Shown: piece by piece, positions 26,941 through 36,053 of the stretch
Position numbering within the stretch: position 1 is the stretch's first letter
How the letters are laid out: every line of letters starts with the position of its first letter
Assembly (NCBI GenBank): GCA_019234295.1
Contig: JAFALK010000014.1
Coordinates: 1-55,091, forward strand
From: Roseateles sp.
GTDB taxonomy: Bacteria > Pseudomonadota > Gammaproteobacteria > Burkholderiales > Burkholderiaceae_C
Reading direction: 5' to 3'
DNA: 55,091 bases
Program-made: the position numbers and the translations under genes
The notes under the pieces: generated by a model
Told to the model about the DNA's origin: nothing
Databases searched by the model: none
What the model saw: only the letters and a program-made list of their open reading frames with translations

Positions 26941-27804
26941 ATGGAAAATCTGAGCACCCTCGACAAGCTGCCCTTGCATTGCCGCCAGTGGCGGCACCTG
27001 GGCGACCGGCCGGCCAAGGGCACGGTGCTGATCGTGCACGGCCTGGGCGAACACATCGGCCGCTACGAGCAAGTGGCGCAGCGCTTGAATGCCTGGGGCT
27101 GGAACGTCGTAGGCTTCGACCAGCGCGGCCATGGCGCCTCAGGGGGCACGCGCGGCGACATCGCGCAGAAGGAATCTCTGCTCTGCGACCTGGCCATCGT
27201 CATCGACGGCCTTCGCGCCGAGCGTGGCCTCAACACAGGCCGGCTGTTGATGCTGGGCCACAGCCTAGGCGGCTTGATTGCCGCTCGCTTCGTGGCCGGC
27301 GGCCTGATGGCGAATACGGCCGGCGCCCTGCCCGAATGGTTCCGCCCGGTGGACGGGTTGATCCTGTCTTCACCGGCGCTGGATCCGGGCCTCTCGGCCT
27401 GGCAGCGCTTGCAGCTCTGGCTGGGCATCCGCCTGGCGCCCCATCTCGGAGCGGTCAATGGGCTCAAGCCGGCCTGGATCTCGCGCGATCCCGAGGTCGT
27501 TCGTGCCTATGTGCAAGACCCGCTTGTGCACAAGCGGGTCACGCCCATGCTCGCAAACTTCGTCGTCGAAGCCAGCGAACTCGTGCGCCAACACGCCGCG
27601 GACTGGGTCGTGCCCACCCTGCTCCTGTGGGCCGGCTCGGACCGCTGTGTTTCTCCAGCGGGCAGCGCCGAGTTCGCATCCTCCGCGCCTGCCGAGGTGC
27701 TTCGGTCTCACTGCTTCGAGCGCTTGTTCCACGAGATCTTCAATGAGCCGGAAAAGGAGCAGGTCTTCGCCCGGCTACAGGCCTGGCTGGACGACAAGTT
27801 TTAA
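26941..27804 (+). CDS. Alpha/beta hydrolase, monoacylglycerol lipase-like
   Basis: A 287-residue hydrolase of the serine aminopeptidase S33 / Hydrolase_4 family. The oxyanion motif VHGLGEHIGRY is followed by FDQRGHGASGG, both typical of monoacylglycerol lipases. The nucleophile serine is in LGHSLGG near residue 108. WAGSDRCVSPAG holds the catalytic Asp and ERLFHEIFNEP the His. There is no signal peptide, so it is cytosolic. The ATG at 26941 is chosen over an in-frame GTG at 26893. The M20 peptidase gene starts 37 bases after the stop. Confidence 0.88.
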   Translation: MENLSTLDKLPLHCRQWRHLGDRPAKGTVLIVHGLGEHIGRYEQVAQRLNAWGWNVVGFDQRGHGASGGTRGDIAQKESLLCDLAIVIDGLRAERGLNTGRLLMLGHSLGGLIAARFVAGGLMANTAGALPEWFRPVDGLILSSPALDPGLSAWQRLQLWLGIRLAPHLGAVNGLKPAWISRDPEVVRAYVQDPLVHKRVTPMLANFVVEASELVRQHAADWVVPTLLLWAGSDRCVSPAGSAEFASSAPAEVLRSHCFERLFHEIFNEPEKEQVFARLQAWLDDKF

Positions 27805-27841
27805 GATGCAAGGCTTCTCCACGCGTTGGACGGAGCCGAAC

Positions 27842-29317
27842 ATGAATGCCCGCGACCCTTCGCTGCCGCTGCAGCGCGATCAAACCACTGCCCTGGGCGA
27901 ATTCGCCGCCCGCATCTGGGACGAGGAAATCGTCCCCGCCCTGACCGACTACATCGCCATCCCGGCTAAGAGCCCTATGTTCGACGCGGACTGGGCGGCC
28001 AACGGCCACATCGAAAAAGTGCTGCGCGATGCCGCTGCCTGGGTCGAGAGCAAGAAAGTGGCCGGCCTGACGCTTGAAGTCGTTCGCATCCCTGGCCGCA
28101 CGCCGGTGATCTTCTTCGAGGTGCCGGCCACCAAGGCCGGCAGCGAGGACACCATCGTCCTGTACGGCCATCTGGACAAGCAGCCCGAGTTCAGCGGCTG
28201 GCGCAACGACCTCGGCCCCTGGACGCCCAAATACGAGAACGGCCTGCTGTACGGTCGCGGCGGCGCGGACGACGGCTACGCCGTCTACGCCTCGCTGACG
28301 GCCATCATGGCCCTGGACCAGCAGGGCATCCCGCGCCCGCGCTGCGTCGGCATCATCGAGACCTGCGAGGAGTCGGGCTCCTTCGACCTGCCGGCCTATA
28401 TCGAGCTGCTCAAGGAGCGCCTGGGCCAGGTGTCCCTGGTCGTCTGCCTGGATTCTGGCGCCGGCAACTACGACCAGCTGTGGCTGACCACGAGCCTGCG
28501 CGGCATGGTCAGCGGCGTGCTCAAGGTCGAGGTGCTGACCGAGGGCATTCACTCGGGCGACGCGTCCGGCCTGGTGCCTTCGAGCTTTCGCATCCTGCGC
28601 CAGGTGCTGGACCGGCTCGAAGACAGCAAGACCGGCCGCCTGCTGCCCGAGAGCTTTCACTGCGAGATCCCGGCCGCCCGCGTCGAGCAGGCGCGCGCCA
28701 CGGCCGCCATCCTCAAGGACGAAGTCTGGAAGCGCATGCCCTGGGCCTGCGGCGCCGACGGCGGGCCGGTGCTGCCCACGACCACCGACCCCGTCGAGGG
28801 GCTGCTGGCCCGCACCTGGCGGCCCACGCTGAGCGTGGTCGGTGTCGATGGCTTCCCGGAACTCAAGAACGCTGGCAATGTGCTGCGCCCCTACACGGCC
28901 TTCAAGCTCTCGCTGCGCCTGCCGCCGGTGGTCGACGGCAATGAGGCCGCCCTCAGGCTCAAGGCCTTGCTGGAGGACAACGCGCCCTACAACGCCAAGG
29001 TCAGCTTCGTGCCCGATGGCCGTGCCGGTGCCTACGGCGCCACCGGCTGGAACACGCCCGATCTCTCGCCCTGGCTGTCCAAGGCGCTCAACGATGCCAG
29101 CGAGGCCCACTTCGGCCAGCCTGTGGGCTATATCGGCCAGGGCGGCACGATTCCCTTGATGAGCATGCTGCAGAAGGGCTTCCCCAAGGCGCAGATGGTG
29201 GTCTGCGGCGTGCTGGGCCCCAAGAGCAATGCCCACGGGCCGAACGAATTCCTGCATGTGCCCTACGGCAAGCGCCTCACGGCCGCCGTGGCGCAGATCA
29301 TGGCCGCCCATCCCTGA
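27842..29317 (+). CDS. M20 family zinc peptidase
   Basis: A 491-residue M20/M28-type metallohydrolase, longer than ArgE or DapE and close to the dipeptidase-like M20 branch. Metal and catalytic residues are visible: His110 and Asp112 in LYGHLDKQPEF, Asp143 in GRGGADDGYAVY, catalytic Glu176 and Glu177 in ETCEESGS, Asp204 in CLDSG, and a late His in SNAHGPNEF. The lid/dimerisation domain lies between about 220 and 360. The start MNARD at 27842 has GGAG seven bases upstream; an upstream ATG at 27806 is in frame but lacks one. It is likely a cytosolic di- or tripeptidase. LysR follows after three bases. Confidence 0.9.
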   Translation: MNARDPSLPLQRDQTTALGEFAARIWDEEIVPALTDYIAIPAKSPMFDADWAANGHIEKVLRDAAAWVESKKVAGLTLEVVRIPGRTPVIFFEVPATKAGSEDTIVLYGHLDKQPEFSGWRNDLGPWTPKYENGLLYGRGGADDGYAVYASLTAIMALDQQGIPRPRCVGIIETCEESGSFDLPAYIELLKERLGQVSLVVCLDSGAGNYDQLWLTTSLRGMVSGVLKVEVLTEGIHSGDASGLVPSSFRILRQVLDRLEDSKTGRLLPESFHCEIPAARVEQARATAAILKDEVWKRMPWACGADGGPVLPTTTDPVEGLLARTWRPTLSVVGVDGFPELKNAGNVLRPYTAFKLSLRLPPVVDGNEAALRLKALLEDNAPYNAKVSFVPDGRAGAYGATGWNTPDLSPWLSKALNDASEAHFGQPVGYIGQGGTIPLMSMLQKGFPKAQMVVCGVLGPKSNAHGPNEFLHVPYGKRLTAAVAQIMAAHP

Positions 29318-29320
29318 GCG

Positions 29321-30307
29321 ATGGACCAGCTGCGCGCCATGCGGACCTTCGTCCGCGTCATCGACGAGGGCAGCTTCGCGGGTGCGGCCCGGGCTCTGGA
29401 CCTGGCGCCGGCCATCATCACGCGCTTGGTGGCGGACCTGGAGGAGCACCTGGGCGCGCGCTTGCTCAACCGCACGACGCGCCGCCTCGCGCTGACCGAC
29501 ATCGGCGAGGCCTATCTGGAGCGTGCGCGCCGCATCGTGGCCGAGGTGGACGAGGCCCAGGCCCTGGCCAGCGCCGCCACCAGCGAGCCGCGCGGGCAAC
29601 TGCGCGTGCTGGTGCCGCCCTCGCTGGCCGTGCACCAGCTGGCCAAGCATCTGCCGCGCTTCCACGCCATGTACCCCAAGGTCACGATGGAGCTGCATTC
29701 GCCCGGGCCGGTGGAGGCTGTGGATGAGGCCTTCGACATCTCCATCCTCATGACGAGCAAGCCGCTTGACGGCGACTTCGTGGCACGCAGGCTGGCGCGC
29801 ACCGAAGTGATCCTTTGCGCCGCGCCCGAGTACCTGACGCAACGCGGTCGACCCGCCCACCCCAGCGAGGTGGCCGGCCACGACGCGCTCGTGCCGCCGA
29901 TCTCCAGCATCCAGCGCGGCTTCGACCTGCGCCGCGGCAAGGAGGTATTCACGGTGACCCCGGCGAAGACGGCCGTGCTGGCCACGCTGTCGCAGGACAC
30001 CAATTACGCAGCCGCCCTGCACGGCCTGGGCATTGCGGGTCTGCCGTCCTTCATGATCGAGGATGCCCTGCTCGAGCACGGCCTGGAGCGCGTGCTACCG
30101 GCCTGGTACCTGCGCAGCATGACGATCTGGGCCGCCATGCCCACGCGCAAGTACGTGCCCGCACGCACGCGGGTGTTCATCGATTTCCTGATCGAGATCT
30201 TCGGCGGCGCGGACCGCGACCCCTGGCTGGCCGCCGCCGGCTGCGAGACCAGCATGGACCAGTGGCTGGGACGCAACGCCGCGAACGAGACGATCAGCGC
30301 AGGGTGA
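29321..30307 (+). CDS. LysR-family transcriptional regulator
   Basis: A 328-residue LysR regulator. The N-terminal winged helix (1-60) shows MRTFVRVIDEGSFAGAARAL and LGARLLNRTTRRLALTDIG. The effector domain starts near 90 (GQLRVLVPPSLAVHQL) and ends near 300. It follows the M20 peptidase by only three bases on the same strand, unlike the usual divergent arrangement, and may therefore regulate genes elsewhere or its own operon. The end overlaps the AmgK-like relic on the other strand by 14 bases. Confidence 0.92.
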   Translation: MDQLRAMRTFVRVIDEGSFAGAARALDLAPAIITRLVADLEEHLGARLLNRTTRRLALTDIGEAYLERARRIVAEVDEAQALASAATSEPRGQLRVLVPPSLAVHQLAKHLPRFHAMYPKVTMELHSPGPVEAVDEAFDISILMTSKPLDGDFVARRLARTEVILCAAPEYLTQRGRPAHPSEVAGHDALVPPISSIQRGFDLRRGKEVFTVTPAKTAVLATLSQDTNYAAALHGLGIAGLPSFMIEDALLEHGLERVLPAWYLRSMTIWAAMPTRKYVPARTRVFIDFLIEIFGGADRDPWLAAAGCETSMDQWLGRNAANETISAG

Positions 30308-30869
30308 AGCCGGTTTCCATGAGACCGCCCTGGATCTCCTGCAGCAAGGCGGCGAGCGGCGACAGGGCCACATAGCGCGTCACCACCTTGACCGCATGGG
30401 CCATCAGCAAGTCTTGCGGGCCGGCCTGGCCGAGCAATGTGAGGTGCATCAGCAGGCCGGTCCAGTCGAACTGCTGCCAAAGCTCGCCGAAATCTTCGCC
30501 CAGCGGCAGGCCGACCTTGCGGGCAGCCTCCCACCAGCGGATGGCGGCGTCGAGCTCCACCTCCTCTTCATACGCTTGGTCCGGGCCGCGCAGCAGCAGA
30601 GCCAGGTCTTGGAGCACCGGACCCATGCGGCCGGCGCGCGTGGCGATCTGGGGCTGGGCCAGCGCATTGGCTACCAGCACCTTGACGCTGTGCTCCCACC
30701 AGCCCTGCTGTCGTGCGTCCCAGGCGCGGCCCTCGGCAAAGGCCTCGAGGTCGGCCCGCAGGGCAGCCGCATCGTGGGGCGGGAAACGATCGTCGTTCAG
30801 GTGCGCCTGCTGCCAGCTCAGGAGCTCGGCGAGGGCGGGGCGCAGGTCCGGGGGGGTAGGAGTGCTCAT
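30294..30869 (-). CDS. AmgK-like remnant lacking the kinase catalytic loop
   Basis: A 191-residue protein. From about residue 68 (LVANALAQPQ) it matches what I know of the aminoglycoside-phosphotransferase fold kinase AmgK, which phosphorylates MurNAc/GlcNAc in cell-wall recycling and usually sits divergent from lptD in betaproteobacteria. LALLLRGPDQAYEEE and IRWWEAARKVGLPLGEDFGE correspond to the C-lobe. The expected catalytic segment with the HRDxxxxN motif and the following metal-binding Asp, normally directly after LANALAQP, is absent: the frame jumps to RAGRMGPVLQDLALLL. The N-lobe is also missing. The reading frame is intact, so it may be expressed with a new role, or be a decaying gene. 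The partner murU is not adjacent. Confidence 0.6.
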   Translation of the reverse strand: MSTPTPPDLRPALAELLSWQQAHLNDDRFPPHDAAALRADLEAFAEGRAWDARQQGWWEHSVKVLVANALAQPQIATRAGRMGPVLQDLALLLRGPDQAYEEEVELDAAIRWWEAARKVGLPLGEDFGELWQQFDWTGLLMHLTLLGQAGPQDLLMAHAVKVVTRYVALSPLAALLQEIQGGLMETGFTLR

Positions 30870-30874
30870 GGATA

Positions 30875-30880
30875 ATGAAT
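30875..30880 (-). promoter_or_regulatory. Candidate -10 region of the AmgK-like gene
   Basis: On the minus strand TAGAAT followed by nine bases leads to the ATG at 30869 (the hexamer covers roughly 30879-30884). No ribosome binding site is present. The divergent gap to lptD is only 58 bases, so the two promoters must overlap. Confidence 0.25.
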
Positions 30881-30927
30881 TCTAAGAACTACGAGCCCCG
30901 GCAGTCGCCTTCCGGGCCGCCCCTGTC

Positions 30928-33297
30928 GTGCCGCTTTCCCCCCGTCCCCTCCTGTCGCCACTCTGGCTAGCCGTCCTGTGCCTGAGCGCGCGTGCCCAGG
31001 GCGTAGGCGGCCCGGTGAACCTGGACAGCGAGCCGCTGAAGCTCAAGCCGGCGCGCCAGCTTGGGCTGGGCGTCAAGGCCGAAACGCAGCCCGCACTGCT
31101 GATCCAGGCGCAGCGCCTGGAGATCCAGCTCGATCAGACCGCCAAGGCCGAAGGCGATGTGGAGTTGCGCTACGGCGATCTGTTGACGCGCTCCGACCGG
31201 CTCGACTATGACCAGCCCAACGACCTGGCCCGCATACGCGGCAAGGTCAGCATCCGCCGCGCGGGCAATACCTTCTCCGGCCCGGAGGCCAGTGTCTATC
31301 TGAGCCGCTTCGAGGGCGAGTTCGTCAACCCGACCTACTTCTTTTCGGCCACGGGCGGTTCCGGCAAGGCACGAAGCATCCGCTTTTCCGATTCCAAGCA
31401 CGTGAGCGCGGACGAGGGCACCTACAGCAGCTGCCCCGCCGTCGAGGGCCAGGAGCCGGACTGGCAACTCAAGGCCCAGCGCCTGACCATGGATTTCGAG
31501 AAGAGCGAGGGCGTGGCCTCCGGTGCCGTGCTGCGTTTTCTGGGCGTGCCCATCCTGGCTGCGCCGTCCCTTAGCTTCGCGCTCGACGGGCAGCGCAAAT
31601 CGGGCTGGCTGCCGCCCACGATCGGTCTGGACAACCGCAGCGGCTTCGAGTTCGGCGTGCCCTACTACTGGAACATCGCGCCGCAGCGCGACGCCACCGT
31701 GACGCCGGTGCTGATGACCAAGCGCGGTGCGGCCCTGGACACCGAGTTCCGCTACCTGGAGCCCGGTCACTCCGGCACGCTGGGCCTGGACCTGCTGCCG
31801 CACGACCAGGTGGCTGACCGCTCTCGCTGGGAAGCCAGCCTCAAGCAGGACGGCAGCTTCGGCGACAACTGGCACTACACCGTGCGCGCCGAGCGCGTCT
31901 CCGACGACGACTACTGGAAGGACATGCCCCAGCGCCTGCAGAGCAAGACCCAGCGCCTGCTCGCCGGCGACGCACTCGTGGAGCGCCGCAAGGAGTTCGG
32001 CTGGGGCGAGTGGCAGAGCTATCTGCGCGTGCAGCAATGGCAGGCCCTGCAGGGCACGGACCCGACGGTGCAGTTCGCCGCGCCCTACCAGCGCACGCCC
32101 CAGATCGGCATGCGGCTGACCAGTTCGGCCGACGACGCCGTGCTCGACGGCTTCACGCCCTGGGGCCGCAAGGCGCGGCTGGAGGGAGCGCTGGAGGCCG
32201 AGTACAACCGCTTCGACCTTTCGCCCGACGCCTTGCCCAGCCAGACCCAGACCGGCCAGCGCGTGCACCTGCTGGGCCACATCAGCTTGCCCACGGGAGG
32301 CGCGGGCTGGTGGCTGATTCCGCGCGTCTCCGTCAACGCAGCCAGTTATGACCTCGATCAGCCGCTGGCCGACGGACGCACGCGCCTGGGCCGCACGATT
32401 CCCAGCTTCAGCCTGGACAACGGCTGGGTCTTCGAGCGCGACACGAGCCTGCTGGGCCAGTCGATGCGCCAGACCCTGGAGCCGCGCCTGCTGTACGTGC
32501 GCACGCCTTACCGCGCCCAGGATCAGGTGCCCAGTTTCGATTCGGCGCCGCGCGACTTCAACTTCGACTCGATCTACGCGGAGAACCAGTTCACCGGCAT
32601 CGACCGCGTCAACGACGCCAACCAATTGACCTTTGGCGGGATCAGCCGCTGGATCCGGCCCGACTCGGGCGATGAGGTGCTGCGGCTGGGCGCCGTCCAG
32701 CAACTCGATTTCACGGCGCAGCGCATCACGACGGACGGCAGTCCGCCCAGCGGCCAGCGTTTTTCCGATCTGCTGCTGCTCAGCGCCGTTCATCTGAGCG
32801 AGTTCTGGTGGGCCGACGGCACCATGCAGTACGACACCAAGTCCAACCGCACGCAGCGATCGGTGCTGCGCGCGCGCTACTCGCCGGGCGACTTTCGCAC
32901 CGTCAGCGTGGCCTACCGCCTGGCACGCGATCAATTGGAGCAGGCCGAAGTGGCCTGGCAATGGCCGCTCTTCGGCGGCAAGCGCAGCGGCGGCAGCAAT
33001 GGCTGCAGCGGTGCGTGGTACAGCGCCGGCCGCGTCCAGTACAGCCTGCGGGACCGGCGCATCACGGATTCTGTGGCCAGCGTGGAGTACGACGCTGGTT
33101 GCTGGGTCATGCGCATGGGCGTGCAGCGCCAGTCCACCGGCTTCACGCAGACCAACACCCGCTTGATGCTGCAGCTCGAACTTGTGGGCCTGTCCCAGCT
33201 CGGTTCGAACGCCCTGCACATCTTGAAGGACAATATTCCCGGTTATCGGCCCCTGAGCTCCGAGCGCTCGACTTTCCCGTCCTCATCCAATGACTGA
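30928..33297 (+). CDS. lptD: LPS-assembly protein LptD
   Basis: LptD is the outer-membrane beta-barrel that inserts lipopolysaccharide, working with LptE (present here at 51944-52429). The 789-residue protein has a signal peptide cut near ARAQ, an OstA/LptA-like jellyroll (about 50-190, with AKAEGDVELRYGDLLTRSDR), and the C-terminal barrel. Cysteines in SSCPAV, NGCSG and DAGCWV could form the interdomain disulfides; the pattern is reduced compared with the four of E. coli. The start is GTG at 30928, since the ATG at 30875 is in another frame. It overlaps surA by eight bases. Confidence 0.94.
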   Translation: MPLSPRPLLSPLWLAVLCLSARAQGVGGPVNLDSEPLKLKPARQLGLGVKAETQPALLIQAQRLEIQLDQTAKAEGDVELRYGDLLTRSDRLDYDQPNDLARIRGKVSIRRAGNTFSGPEASVYLSRFEGEFVNPTYFFSATGGSGKARSIRFSDSKHVSADEGTYSSCPAVEGQEPDWQLKAQRLTMDFEKSEGVASGAVLRFLGVPILAAPSLSFALDGQRKSGWLPPTIGLDNRSGFEFGVPYYWNIAPQRDATVTPVLMTKRGAALDTEFRYLEPGHSGTLGLDLLPHDQVADRSRWEASLKQDGSFGDNWHYTVRAERVSDDDYWKDMPQRLQSKTQRLLAGDALVERRKEFGWGEWQSYLRVQQWQALQGTDPTVQFAAPYQRTPQIGMRLTSSADDAVLDGFTPWGRKARLEGALEAEYNRFDLSPDALPSQTQTGQRVHLLGHISLPTGGAGWWLIPRVSVNAASYDLDQPLADGRTRLGRTIPSFSLDNGWVFERDTSLLGQSMRQTLEPRLLYVRTPYRAQDQVPSFDSAPRDFNFDSIYAENQFTGIDRVNDANQLTFGGISRWIRPDSGDEVLRLGAVQQLDFTAQRITTDGSPPSGQRFSDLLLLSAVHLSEFWWADGTMQYDTKSNRTQRSVLRARYSPGDFRTVSVAYRLARDQLEQAEVAWQWPLFGGKRSGGSNGCSGAWYSAGRVQYSLRDRRITDSVASVEYDAGCWVMRMGVQRQSTGFTQTNTRLMLQLELVGLSQLGSNALHILKDNIPGYRPLSSERSTFPSSSND

Positions 33298-34624
33298 TCT
33301 TCGTCGTCTAACGGTGCTTGCCGCCGCCCTGCTGATCGCCGGCCTGGCACAGGCGCAGCACGCTGAGCCCATCGTCTCGGCCACCAAATCCACGCTTCAG
33401 CCAGGGGACTTCATCGCCGCCGTGGTCAACCAGGACATTGTTGCCGCCAGCGAGGTCACGGCCCGCATGGAGCAGATTCGCCAGCAAGAGCGCGCCAAGA
33501 ACCAGCCCGTGCCGCTGACCGAGGAGCTGCGCAAGCTGGCACTGGACGCCATGATCGACGATCGCGCCATGGTCACCTTCGCGCGCGAGAACGCCAACCG
33601 CGTGGACGAGGCCGAGTTGGACCGCGTGGTGGGCAACGTGGCGGCGCAGAACAAGGTCACGATGGCCGAGCTCGCCGAGCGGCTCAAGGCCGACGGAATG
33701 GACATGAAGCGCTTTCGGGAGAACCTGCGCGACCAGATCATGACCGAGCGCGTCCGGGACCATGAGGTCCAGGGCCGCATCCGCATCACCGACACCGAGA
33801 TCGACGCCTGGCTGGACAAGCGCCGCGAGGCCCTGGCCAACGGCGGCCAGCTCAATATCCAGCAAATCCTCGTCACCGTGCCCGACAACGCACCCGATGC
33901 CGTGCTGGCCGAGCGCCGTGCGCGCGCCGAAGCGGCCCTCAAAGCCGTGCAGGCGGGCCAGGACTTCGCCGCGGTCAACAAGGAATACTCGGAAGACGGC
34001 AACAAGGCCCAAGGCGGCGTCGTGGGCCTGCGCCCGGTCGAGCGCCTGCCCGACGTCTTCGTGGACGCCGTCAAGGGCCTCAAGAGCGGCGAGCTGCTGC
34101 CCAAGCTCGTGCGCTCTGGCGCGGGCTTTCACATCCTGAAGGTGGTCGAGCGCTCGGGTTCCAACTCGCTGACCGAGATCACGCAGACCCACGCCCGCCA
34201 CATCCTGCTGCGCCCCTCGGCGCAGATGACCATGCAGCAGGCCTCGCAGCGCCTCGCGGAGTTCAAGCGCGAGATCGAGGCCGGCCATGCCAGCTTCGAG
34301 AATCTGGCCCGCCAGTTCTCGGAAGACGGCAGCGCCGCGCAGGGCGGTGACCTCGGCTGGGCCTCGCCCGGCAATTTCGTGCCCGAGTTCGAGCAGGCCA
34401 TGAACGGTCTGGCCATCAACGGCATCTCCGAACCCATCCCGTCGCGCTATGGCGTCCATCTGATCCAGGTCACCGAGCGGCGCCAGGCTCAGATCGACAT
34501 GAAGCAGCTGCGCGAGCAGGCCCGCTCTGCCCTGCGCGAGCAGAAGTTCGACGCGGCCTACCAGGACTGGGTCAAGGAACTCCGCTCCAAGGCCTATATC
34601 GAAACGCGGGAATGGCTGGATTGA
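33290..34624 (+). CDS. surA: Periplasmic chaperone and peptidyl-prolyl isomerase SurA
   Basis: SurA escorts outer-membrane proteins, including LptD, across the periplasm. The 444-residue protein has a signal peptide ending at LAQAQ, an N-terminal chaperone domain (about 40-180), and two parvulin domains (about 187-287 from LNIQQILV, and about 303-400 from [11 protein letters not shown]). The ATG overlaps the end of lptD, and its own end overlaps the start of rsmA, giving a tightly coupled lptD-surA-rsmA operon. The pdxA gene often found between surA and rsmA is absent. Confidence 0.95.
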   Translation: MTDLRRLTVLAAALLIAGLAQAQHAEPIVSATKSTLQPGDFIAAVVNQDIVAASEVTARMEQIRQQERAKNQPVPLTEELRKLALDAMIDDRAMVTFARENANRVDEAELDRVVGNVAAQNKVTMAELAERLKADGMDMKRFRENLRDQIMTERVRDHEVQGRIRITDTEIDAWLDKRREALANGGQLNIQQILVTVPDNAPDAVLAERRARAEAALKAVQAGQDFAAVNKEYSEDGNKAQGGVVGLRPVERLPDVFVDAVKGLKSGELLPKLVRSGAGFHILKVVERSGSNSLTEITQTHARHILLRPSAQMTMQQASQRLAEFKREIEAGHASFENLARQFSEDGSAAQGGDLGWASPGNFVPEFEQAMNGLAINGISEPIPSRYGVHLIQVTERRQAQIDMKQLREQARSALREQKFDAAYQDWVKELRSKAYIETREWLD

Positions 34625-35379
34625 GCCAGCACATCGCGCGCAAGCGTTTCGGCCAGCACTTCCTGACCGACCCGCTCATCATCGACGGGATCGTCGACGC
34701 CATCGCCCCGGCCGAGGGCGAGGCCCTGGTGGAGATCGGTCCGGGCCTGGGCGCCATGACCCTGCCTCTGCTGGCCCGGCACGGCCGCTTCACCGTGATC
34801 GAACTCGACCGAGACCTCGCGGCGCGGCTCAGGAAGCGCGGCGACCTGGACGTGATCGAGTCCGACGTGCTCAAGGTCGATTTCGCGGAGATCGCCAAGG
34901 CCCGGGGCCAGAAGTTGCGCGTCGTCGGGAACCTCCCCTACAACATCTCCACGCCCATCCTCTTTCACCTGCTCGGATTCGTGGAGCACATGGTCGACCA
35001 CCATTTCATGCTGCAGAAGGAAGTCGTCGATCGCATGGCCGCCGGACCGGGTAGCAAGGACTACGGTCGGCTGTCGGTGATGCTGCAATGGCGCTACGAC
35101 ATCGAGAGCGTGCTCGACGTCCCGCCCGAGGCCTTCGATCCGCCGCCGCGCGTGGACTCGGCCATCGTGCGCATGCTGCCGCTGGCCGAGCCGCCCAGAC
35201 TCGACGAGGCGCTGCTCGGCGAGATGGTCCAGGTCGCCTTCTCGCAGAGGCGCAAGCTGCTGCGGCATTCGCTGGGCAAGTGGCTCGAGGCACGTGGATT
35301 CAGCGGCCACTTCGACCTGCAGCGGCGGGCCGAGGAAGTGCCCGTGGCGGAGTTCGTGAACCTGGCCCAGAGTCTCTGA
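34612..35379 (+). CDS. rsmA: 16S rRNA dimethyladenosine transferase
   Basis: RsmA (KsgA) dimethylates two adjacent adenines near the 3' end of 16S rRNA. The 255-residue protein has [14 protein letters not shown] at the N-terminus, the SAM loop [11 protein letters not shown] at about 40-50 and the catalytic NLPYNIS near 107-113. ATG at 34612 overlaps surA by 13 bases; a TTG at 34621 is the alternative. A strong intrinsic terminator follows, closing the operon. Confidence 0.95.
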   Translation: MAGLSQHIARKRFGQHFLTDPLIIDGIVDAIAPAEGEALVEIGPGLGAMTLPLLARHGRFTVIELDRDLAARLRKRGDLDVIESDVLKVDFAEIAKARGQKLRVVGNLPYNISTPILFHLLGFVEHMVDHHFMLQKEVVDRMAAGPGSKDYGRLSVMLQWRYDIESVLDVPPEAFDPPPRVDSAIVRMLPLAEPPRLDEALLGEMVQVAFSQRRKLLRHSLGKWLEARGFSGHFDLQRRAEEVPVAEFVNLAQSL

Positions 35380-35394
35380 GGCGAAAAAAAGATA

Positions 35395-35416
35395 AGCGCC
35401 CCGTGGGGCGCTTTTT
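35395..35416 (+). terminator. Intrinsic terminator of the lptD-surA-rsmA operon
   Basis: AGCGCCCC and GGGGCGCT form a perfect 8-bp stem with a two-base loop, followed by four to five T residues. It lies 16 bases after the rsmA stop. An A-rich stretch before it may let it also act on the opposite strand. Confidence 0.9.
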
Positions 35417-35438
35417 CATGCGAGGGCTCTCGCCCGGC

Positions 35439-35630
35439 TCATGCGGCGTTGAGCCACATCGAGGTATCGAAAGCGCTGCACATCATCGGCATGTTCATGC
35501 CGAAGTTGGCGTTGGCGGCGGCCTTCGAGTTCTTGGTGGCAGGCTTGGCGGCTGCGACGGGTGCCTCTTCTTGAGTAGCCCGCTCCCAGGAAGTTTCCTG
35601 TGAGCGGGCTACCGAAAAGAATAGAAGCAC
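35439..35630 (-). CDS. Possible small protein, 63 residues
   Basis: An open frame of 63 codons with an Ala/Lys-rich middle and a C-terminus rich in Met and Asn. I recognise no family. Its first codons overlap the end of the barstar gene and a strong hairpin, and no ribosome binding site is clear; a shorter version starting inside is possible. It may be real or chance. Confidence 0.25.
   Translation of the reverse strand: MLLFFSVARSQETSWERATQEEAPVAAAKPATKNSKAAANANFGMNMPMMCSAFDTSMWLNAA
35576..35611. terminator. Hairpin at the end of the barstar gene
   Basis: TAGCCCGCTC and GAGCGGGCTA form a perfect 10-bp stem, with a further AGGA/TCCT inner pairing. The outer base pairs include the barstar stop codon. 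There is no T-tract on either side, so it may be an RNA 3' end stabiliser or a factor-dependent terminator. Confidence 0.5.
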
Positions 35631-36004
35631 CTGAATGCGACTTTCCGGTCTCCCCAGTAGTCGGCCGCCTCTCGGAAGACGTCGAGCAACTGCTCGCGCG
35701 CCTCGCGGTCGAAACGGACGTTGTCGGGCAACTGCTCCAGCACCACCACGAAGCCCGGCTGGGAGCCGGATTTGTGGACGAGGTCGGTCATGCAGTCATG
35801 CAGTGCGTCGAGGTTCTTGCCGAAATGGGCCGGGAACAAAAAGGCCTGGGCAATGCCCTCCAGCACATCTTGTTTGGACTGGGCGTCCGTCAGGTTGGCG
35901 TACAGAAAGTGCTGTCCGGCATCCTGAGCGGCTTGCATCAAGTCCTCCACCCGGTAGGCCCGAATGGCCTGCACGATGTTGGGACGGACGGTCTGCAATT
36001 GCAT
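35609..36004 (-). CDS. Barstar family ribonuclease inhibitor
   Basis: A 131-residue cytosolic protein of the barstar family. The core match is FGKNLDALHDCMTDL at 61-75, which corresponds to the inhibitor helix whose acidic residues (Asp66, Asp70) plug the RNase active site. It has no signal peptide, as expected for an inhibitor that guards the cell before the enzyme is exported. AGGAGG lies nine bases before the ATG. It is 49 bases downstream of the RNase gene on the same strand, so the two form an operon. Confidence 0.9.
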   Translation of the reverse strand: MQLQTVRPNIVQAIRAYRVEDLMQAAQDAGQHFLYANLTDAQSKQDVLEGIAQAFLFPAHFGKNLDALHDCMTDLVHKSGSQPGFVVVLEQLPDNVRFDREAREQLLDVFREAADYWGDRKVAFRCFYSFR

Positions 36005-36053
36005 GGTCGCGATCCTCCTACGATGAAGTCAAAGAACGTGGTCCCACCGTCGA

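Noticed and set aside
30967..33219. Long minus-strand frame inside lptD
   Set aside because: LptD is certain by family features. The antisense product is Ala/Gln/Leu-rich with no domain.
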